Shown: piece by piece, positions 60,250 to 64,000 of the stretch
Layout of the letters: every line of letters starts with the position of its first letter
How positions within the stretch are numbered: the first letter of the stretch is position 1
DNA from: Candidatus Hadarchaeales archaeon
Lineage (GTDB): Archaea; Hadarchaeota; Hadarchaeia; Hadarchaeales; WYZ-LMO6
Length of the DNA: 64,000 nt
Assembly: GCA_038736355.1 (NCBI GenBank)
Contig: JAVYML010000002.1
Coordinates: forward strand, 248,001 to 312,000
Direction: 5' to 3'
The notes under the pieces: generated by a model
Told to the model about the DNA's origin: nothing
The model's input: the letters and a program-made list of their open reading frames with translations, nothing else
The model's database searches: none
Translations under genes and position numbers: made by a program

Positions 60250-60448
60250 CCTTTTCTCTCTGAATTGCCAATATTAGAGTTGGAACTCCACCCTCCCAAA
60301 AGGTCTGCCCTTTCAACCTCATACAGGATACTTGAATGACTCGGACCCATGATCCCTTCGAGGTTTACCCAACACAGACCCCACCCACCCATCTAAGAGT
60401 AAAACAACTCCCCGAGGGTTTCAAACCAATGAATTTCCTCTAAAGACG

Positions 60449-60524
60449 TGGAGCCGCCGGTGGGGATCGAACCCACGACCTACCGCTTACGAGGCGGTCG
60501 CTCTACCGGCTGAGCTACGGCGGC
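60449..60524 (-). tRNA. tRNA-Thr(CGT), no intron, CCA encoded
   Basis: GCCGCCG (60524-60518) pairs with CGGCGGC. D arm GCTC/GAGC, anticodon arm ACCGC-CTCGTAA-GCGGT, T arm GTGGG/CCCAC, then T73 and CCA (60451-60449). The total is 76 bases. The 199 bases to its right-hand neighbour cinA-like gene (60250-60448) hold no recognisable gene. Confidence 0.96.
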
Positions 60525-60536
60525 CCTTTTCTTTTC

Positions 60537-61331
60537 TTAAACCTGGAAAGTAAAAGTTTGTTCCTCTTTAGCCCTCTTCAGTCTCTCAAGCTTTCGGAGA
60601 CCCACTCTTCTCCCCACCTTTGGTCTTCCCTCCCCGTAAACCCATCTAAAGTTTAGCCCTTCGAAGCTTTTCAGCACCTCCTCCAGTTCCTCCCTCCGAA
60701 GGGGTCTCACCGGGCTCGGACGAAGGGGGGTGTTCACCTGCACCTCGTCTGGACCTATTTTCTTTAGAATCTCTGCTATTTCCCCACACATCTTCATGTT
60801 CTGTGGAATGACCATCACCTCCACGGAGAACTCCCCTCCGAACTCTTCCTTGAACTCTTTCATTCCTTCCACCATTTTCCTCCACCTCACCTCGGGATGT
60901 GGTCTATTGATGTCCCTGAAGGAGTCCTCTCCCGGAGCATCCAACTTTCCCTTCACCAAGTCCGCTTTGACCAGATCCCTCCTAACCTCCTCCCCACCCA
61001 TGAGGGAAGAATTGGTGAGAACGGCCACCGGCAGATCGGATACCTTCCTTGCCACTCCTATCAGCTCACCCAAGTTCTTGGCCAGGGTTGGTTCCCCCAG
61101 CCCACAGAAGGTCACCACCTCTGCCTCCACTTCTCGAAGGGCCTCTTTTAGCTCCTTCTCCAGCCTTTCCGGGTAAACCCATGTCCTTCTTTCCACGGTC
61201 TTCTCATCCGTTGGACCCGAAGAACAGTACAAGCAGTCGAAAGAACACTTTTTCTCCTCCATGCCCAGCGGATCTATTCCAAGCGATCTTCCCAGTCGCC
61301 AAGAGGAAACGGGTCCATAAACTACTTCCAT
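60537..61331 (-). CDS. Radical SAM protein of the COG0731 type
   Basis: About 264 residues from ATG 61331 (MEVVYGPVSSWRLGRSLGID), the family start. The cluster motif is KKCSFDCLYCSS and VVTFCGLGEPTL follows. Related proteins are annotated as wyosine-synthesis-like, but TYW1 itself is longer, so the reaction is unknown. A TATA-like CGTTTTTTAGTCC lies about 26 bases upstream and may be shared with the RNA gene on the other strand. Confidence 0.85.
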   Translation of the reverse strand: MEVVYGPVSSWRLGRSLGIDPLGMEEKKCSFDCLYCSSGPTDEKTVERRTWVYPERLEKELKEALREVEAEVVTFCGLGEPTLAKNLGELIGVARKVSDLPVAVLTNSSLMGGEEVRRDLVKADLVKGKLDAPGEDSFRDINRPHPEVRWRKMVEGMKEFKEEFGGEFSVEVMVIPQNMKMCGEIAEILKKIGPDEVQVNTPLRPSPVRPLRREELEEVLKSFEGLNFRWVYGEGRPKVGRRVGLRKLERLKRAKEEQTFTFQV

Positions 61332-61383
61332 CCCTCTTCCCCTAACCGTCGGACTAAAAAACGTTCCTTCCCTTACTAATTTT

Positions 61384-61464
61384 GACGGGGCACCATCCCG
61401 GTAGCCATGGCCCCTCGAGCGAAGCGATGAAAAGGGCGTCCACACGCCGGGGAACAGCCCCGTC
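61384..61464 (+). ncRNA. Candidate structured RNA, H/ACA-like with a kink-turn
   Basis: An 8-bp GC stem GACGGGGC (61384-61391)/GCCCCGTC (61457-61464) encloses a rod. CCCGG (61397-61401) pairs with CCGGG (61447-61451), an 8-9 base loop lies on each side, then GCCC/GGGC, a CGA/GATGA kink-turn-like element and a GC-GAA-GC cap. An ACA (61454-61456) follows the CCCGG/CCGGG stem at the H/ACA distance. A TATA-like ACTAAAAAAC lies about 25 bases upstream. The opposite strand would be a 5' leader of the radical SAM gene, which is less well supported. Confidence 0.45.
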
Positions 61465-61480
61465 GCCAGTTAAATGAATC

Positions 61481-62152
61481 TTAGATCGGGAGGAGGTCAC
61501 AGAAATAGAAGTTCCCCCTCTTCACTATCTCACCCTTTTCGAAAAGCACCGGATGTTTGAAAATCGGGCCATCCCATACAAAGCAGTGATATTCTCCCCT
61601 CTCTCCCGCAAGGTCCACTGAAGCGGGGAGTTCTCCCAAAAAGTCTCTGTTCACCTCCCTACCCAAAAAGGAGGGACTCAGCACCCTCCCATCCACACAC
61701 ACTACCACGGCACGGAAGCCGGCACTCAAGAACTCACCCATGAGTCTGTTGCTCCCCTTCCCCCAGAGGGGGAAGTATCCGATCGCCCCTCCCGCGAGCA
61801 GTTTTTCTTCCCTGTACTTCCTGACCTCTTCCAGCCAAACGTCTCCAAAAACCCAGCCCCTTATTCCCCTTTCCAGAAAGCACCTCACCATCCCTCCCAT
61901 CCTTCTCTCGTATTCCTCGTTCGAACATTGTTTGGGAAGGTAGACTACATGGAGGGGAAGACCAAGTGCCTTGGCCTGTTCCTCCACCAGTTCCCTCCTC
62001 ACTCCGTGCATGCTCACCCTTTCATAACCCTCCGTCAAGACGGTGAGGAGGCCCACCGGATTCATCCTTCCCTCCCTCAACACCAGCCAGAGGGCATGGG
62101 CGCTTTCCTTTCCACCACTCCAAGAGACTACAACGGGTTCAGGGGAAAAGAC
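61481..62152 (-). CDS. Dph6-like ATP-dependent ligase; no canonical start
   Basis: The frame encodes a PP-loop ATPase. VVSWSGGKESAHAL at the N terminus is the nucleotide loop, and WLGR-like PSFLGREVNRDF plus LAGERGEYHCFV are diphthine-ammonia ligase (Dph6) motifs for the last step of diphthamide synthesis. The first canonical start (GTG 62083) would delete the PP-loop. Upstream the frame is open only to 62152, just after a stop, and has no ATG, GTG or TTG. It overlaps the end of the radical SAM gene at CTTTTCCCCTGA, a sequence that could allow a -1 shift into this frame. Confidence 0.8.
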   Translation of the reverse strand, partial: VFSPEPVVVSWSGGKESAHALWLVLREGRMNPVGLLTVLTEGYERVSMHGVRRELVEEQAKALGLPLHVVYLPKQCSNEEYERRMGGMVRCFLERGIRGWVFGDVWLEEVRKYREEKLLAGGAIGYFPLWGKGSNRLMGEFLSAGFRAVVVCVDGRVLSPSFLGREVNRDFLGELPASVDLAGERGEYHCFVWDGPIFKHPVLFEKGEIVKRGNFYFCDLLPI

Positions 62153-62849
62153 TCACCACCTCCCCGATAGTTTTTTCCTTTCCCGTGAAATAGGTCACCT
62201 TCCTCAGATACTTTCTGGCCTCCATCGCAGCTTCTTCCACTTCCCACGGATAGGAGCCTCTCCACTTCCCGCTCACGGGAAGGTAAGCATCCAAGTGGTA
62301 GGGGATACCATCATCCAGAAGGGAGATAAACTCGGCGATCTTCCCTATTTCTTCCTTCTCCACAAAACCTGGGAAATGCACGGTCTCGGCGGAGAGGGGA
62401 ATACCCCTCTCGTAAACACAAACCAAGTTCTCCAACACTTTCTTGTTATCCTTTCCCGTCAGGAATCTGTGGAGGAGGGGAGAATAGGCCTTCAGGCCCA
62501 CGCAAACCCCATCCACTCTTTCTAACACCTCCTCCCGCAACTCATAACCGTTGGTTAGCAAATAAACCGAAACTCCTCCATTCTCCAGCCCTTCTAAGAG
62601 GAAGGGAAGCTGTGGATCGAGGGTAGGTTCTCCACCCACCAAGAAGGCCCTGAGGGGATCGGCCCTTTCCAACAGTTCCAAGACCTCCTCCAGGCTCAGA
62701 AAGCGTGGCCTTTCCTTAGGTGGTTCGGAAAGATGCACGTCGTAGAGGTATTTCTTCCTCACACATCCCAAACAGCGGAAGTTACATCCATGGAAATGAA
62801 GGTAGACCTCCCTCAGGGCCGGAGACCAAGCAAGATGGTAGACCCTCAC
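62139..62849 (-). CDS. Radical SAM protein (PFL-activating enzyme-like)
   Basis: About 236 residues from GTG 62849. I chose this start because a TATA palindrome lies 27 bases upstream, and an ATG at 62972 would run over the divergent gene. The cluster motif is HGCNFRCLGC (Cx3Cx2C), with FLVGGEPTLDP and LLTNGYELRE following. The product lacks extra Cys clusters. The target is unknown. Its 3' end runs into the Dph6-like frame, raising the possibility that the two act together. Confidence 0.83.
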   Translation of the reverse strand: MRVYHLAWSPALREVYLHFHGCNFRCLGCVRKKYLYDVHLSEPPKERPRFLSLEEVLELLERADPLRAFLVGGEPTLDPQLPFLLEGLENGGVSVYLLTNGYELREEVLERVDGVCVGLKAYSPLLHRFLTGKDNKKVLENLVCVYERGIPLSAETVHFPGFVEKEEIGKIAEFISLLDDGIPYHLDAYLPVSGKWRGSYPWEVEEAAMEARKYLRKVTYFTGKEKTIGEVVSLFP

Positions 62850-62871
62850 CCTAATACGCCTCTTTTCGAAG

Positions 62872-62881
62872 TATTTAAATA
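62872..62881. promoter_or_regulatory. Palindromic TATA box serving both directions
   Basis: TATTTAAATA is a perfect palindrome centred 25-27 bases from both GTG starts (62849 on minus, 62902 on plus). The symmetry and equal spacing support bidirectional use with leaderless transcripts. Confidence 0.65.
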
Positions 62882-62901
62882 TTGGATATACTATCCAGCT
62901 T

Positions 62902-63507
62902 GTGGGACCTTTTCCTTCATGGAGGTTCAAGTTCTTCGTCCTTTTGGGAACCCTGCTGGTAGGAATAAGCAAGCTCCTCTATCTTTCCGGAATAACTTTT
63001 CCAAACTTAGAACTCATAATCCCCACGGTTGTGGCCGTTGGCTCTTTTTCTCCACCTTTGGGTGGGAGATGGGGATGGGCAACCCGTTATTTTGGGGTGC
63101 TGGCCCTTCTACCGGTTTTCCTCACCGATCTTGCCGTCTGGGGTCTGAGACCCATCTACTTCTTCACATGGACTGGCTTCCTCTTCGCCTGGCTCCTTGG
63201 TCTTCATAACAAACTTTCCCCCTTCGAGAGATTGGTGAAGCTCCTCGGCTCCACCCTGATCACCACGGCAATTGCCATCCTCCTCTTTGACTTCTGGACC
63301 GGAATCGTGGGATGGTCTCTCCTACATGCACCCCTTTGGGTCTCTTTCATGGGACAGGTCCCCTTTACCCTCTACCACCTCTGCTCCCTTGTCTTCGTCC
63401 CCCCACTTGTGACAATGGCCAAAGTCCTCGTCAGAATGAAACTACCCATCCCCGTAACTTTAAGAATCAAAAGGAAAACCCTCCAATATTCCAATGTCTG
63501 CCGTTAA
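62902..63507 (+). CDS. Multi-spanning membrane protein, ECF S-component/DUF6580-like
   Basis: A 201-residue protein starting at GTG 62902. Five or six hydrophobic helices are visible (FFVLLGTLLVGISKLLYL, FGVLALLPVFLTDLAVWG, IYFFTWTGFLFAWLLGL and others). The LIIPTVVAVGSF and FLTDLAVWG-x-PIYFFTW pattern resembles DUF6580 and ECF substrate-binding subunits, which import vitamins or metals. No energising ABC subunit is adjacent. The basic C terminus is probably cytoplasmic. Confidence 0.7.
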   Translation: MGPFPSWRFKFFVLLGTLLVGISKLLYLSGITFPNLELIIPTVVAVGSFSPPLGGRWGWATRYFGVLALLPVFLTDLAVWGLRPIYFFTWTGFLFAWLLGLHNKLSPFERLVKLLGSTLITTAIAILLFDFWTGIVGWSLLHAPLWVSFMGQVPFTLYHLCSLVFVPPLVTMAKVLVRMKLPIPVTLRIKRKTLQYSNVCR

Positions 63508-63524
63508 ACCAAAACTTTTGGTTT
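63506..63524 (+). terminator. Hairpin at the end of the membrane-protein gene
   Basis: AAACCAAAA (63506-63514), a single C, and TTTTGGTTT (63516-63524) form a 9-bp inverted repeat starting in the stop codon, followed by one more T. The loop is too tight to form fully, but the A/T-rich palindrome is a likely transcription stop or a regulatory site. Confidence 0.5.
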
Positions 63525-63549
63525 TGACCTTTCCAGAACCGTTCTGAAG

Positions 63550-63635
63550 CGCCGGGGGAGGGATTTGAACCCTCGAGACCTCAAAGGGTCAACAGCTCTC
63601 GAGGCTGTCGCCTTACCTGGCTAGGCTACCCCGGC
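63550..63635 (-). tRNA. tRNA-Ser(CGA)
   Basis: GCCGGGG (63635-63629) pairs with CCCCGGC. The anticodon arm is ACAGC-CTCGAGA-GCTGT, and the long variable arm (TGACCCTTTGAGGTCTC) confirms a serine tRNA. T arm GAGGG/CCCTC, discriminator G73. CCA is not encoded and there is no intron. Confidence 0.96.
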
Positions 63636-63668
63636 CCATCTAACTTAGTATCGTTGGAAAATAATAGT

Positions 63669-64000
63669 CTAGGGGGATAAGGGCTTGGCTATGAAGTCGC
63701 AGTGTGGATCTCGATTGGAATAACATCTCAGTTCTTCCACCCTGTAGTTCTTTCCCGTGAAATGTTGAGTGGCTCCGGCTATGAAACCTGCCAAGTAATA
63801 ACAAACCTTCCTTCCAACCTTCCCCATTTCCCTGGCTATGTAACTCCCTCCTTTGAACCTCAAAATTCTTCCCTGTTCACTTTTGAGGAGAACTATCTCA
63901 CCCATTCCGCTCTCCGAGAAAAAAATGTCCGTATAAATGGTTTTTTCTTTCAAGCTTTTCTTGCCCAGACCGAAGGTGCGGCAAAGCCATTGAGCCACCC
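63669..64000 (-). CDS. V4R-domain protein (partial, runs off the right edge)
   Basis: At least 110 residues; an ATG occurs at 63998 but the frame remains open to the edge, so the true start is probably outside. The C-terminal half is a V4R (4-vinyl reductase) ligand-binding domain: YYLAGFIAGATQHFTGKNYRVEELRCYSNRDPHCDF. Such domains bind small hydrophobic ligands in regulators and in Bchl J-like proteins. No catalytic domain is seen in the visible part. Confidence 0.85.
   Translation of the reverse strand, partial: VAQWLCRTFGLGKKSLKEKTIYTDIFFSESGMGEIVLLKSEQGRILRFKGGSYIAREMGKVGRKVCYYLAGFIAGATQHFTGKNYRVEELRCYSNRDPHCDFIAKPLSP

Noticed and set aside
61332-61480. Riboswitch in the leader of the radical SAM gene
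   Set aside because: The fold is equally possible on either strand, but the ACA, kink-turn and TATA placement fit the plus strand better, and no known riboswitch consensus was seen.
62850-62972. Upstream ATG start for the radical SAM gene
   Set aside because: It would overlap the divergent membrane-protein gene and its promoter; the GTG at 62849 sits 27 bases after a palindromic TATA box.
1-64000. mcr genes, insertion sequences and rRNA genes
   Set aside because: Both strands were read for their signatures and none was found in this window.

Overview
The window is archaeal. Its markers are TFB, TFS, Alba, archaeal primase, GINS, PCNA, DNA topoisomerase VI, archaeosine-free translation genes such as Nop10, eIF1A, eIF2-alpha, S27e and L44e, TATA/BRE promoters, tRNA introns with bulge-helix-bulge boundaries, and box C/D-type RNA. 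Gene order in the replication/translation block (PCNA, primase, GINS, L44e, S27e, eIF2-alpha, Nop10, PAC2) is of the euryarchaeal kind. A complete AtwA (methyl-coenzyme M reductase component A2) implies a relative of methane- or alkane-metabolising archaea. A Hadarchaeota-like or similar deep euryarchaeal thermophile would fit, but the lineage is inference.

Layout. 0-10.2 kb: a metabolic island with aldehyde:ferredoxin oxidoreductase, a two-subunit CoA-transferase, a GlcD-like FAD oxidoreductase, an unknown protein, an HdrD/GlcF-like Fe-S protein, a QueG-like ferredoxin protein and AtwA. 10.2-18.2 kb: ArgRS, TiaS, TFB, geranylgeranyl reductase, Mut7-C, AMMECR1, PHP. 18.2-20.8 kb: a DNA-binding module (AAA ATPase with a very basic tail, two HTH proteins, Alba) around an intergenic region packed with palindromes. 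20.8-30.4 kb: AspRS, NUDIX, a pentameric ligand-gated channel homologue, glutamine synthetase, HisF/HisH, class III aminotransferase, DAP decarboxylase, endonuclease Q. 30.4-33.0 kb: tRNA-Met and tRNA-Asn, each with two introns, and a DHH phosphoesterase. 33.1-40.4 kb: topo VI, Dim2-like KH protein, Rio1, eIF1A and two divergent LeuA-family synthases that share identical DNA tracts. 40.4-44.3 kb: SatP, Hsp20, a box C/D sRNA, a GltB-like protein, NadE. 44.3-55.4 kb: one 19-gene superoperon from PhoU through exosome, RNA polymerase, TFS, PCNA, primase and GINS to ribosomal and translation-initiation genes. 55.5-64 kb: phosphate uptake, NreA, several radical SAM proteins, two more tRNAs, a Dph6-like ligase, a candidate structured RNA and a partial V4R protein.

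Many first genes of transcription units begin about 25 bases after a recognisable TATA box. The two tRNA-flanking promoters support this spacing, so leaderless mRNAs look common. Several TATA elements are palindromic and seem to serve genes on both sides.

The most unusual items are the operator/origin-like palindrome cluster beside the HTH-AAA module, the double-intron tRNAs, the gene-conversion-like tracts between the leuA paralogues, AtwA linked to Fe-S and zinc-ribbon proteins, and two conserved reading frames (NUDIX and Dph6-like) with no canonical start codon.
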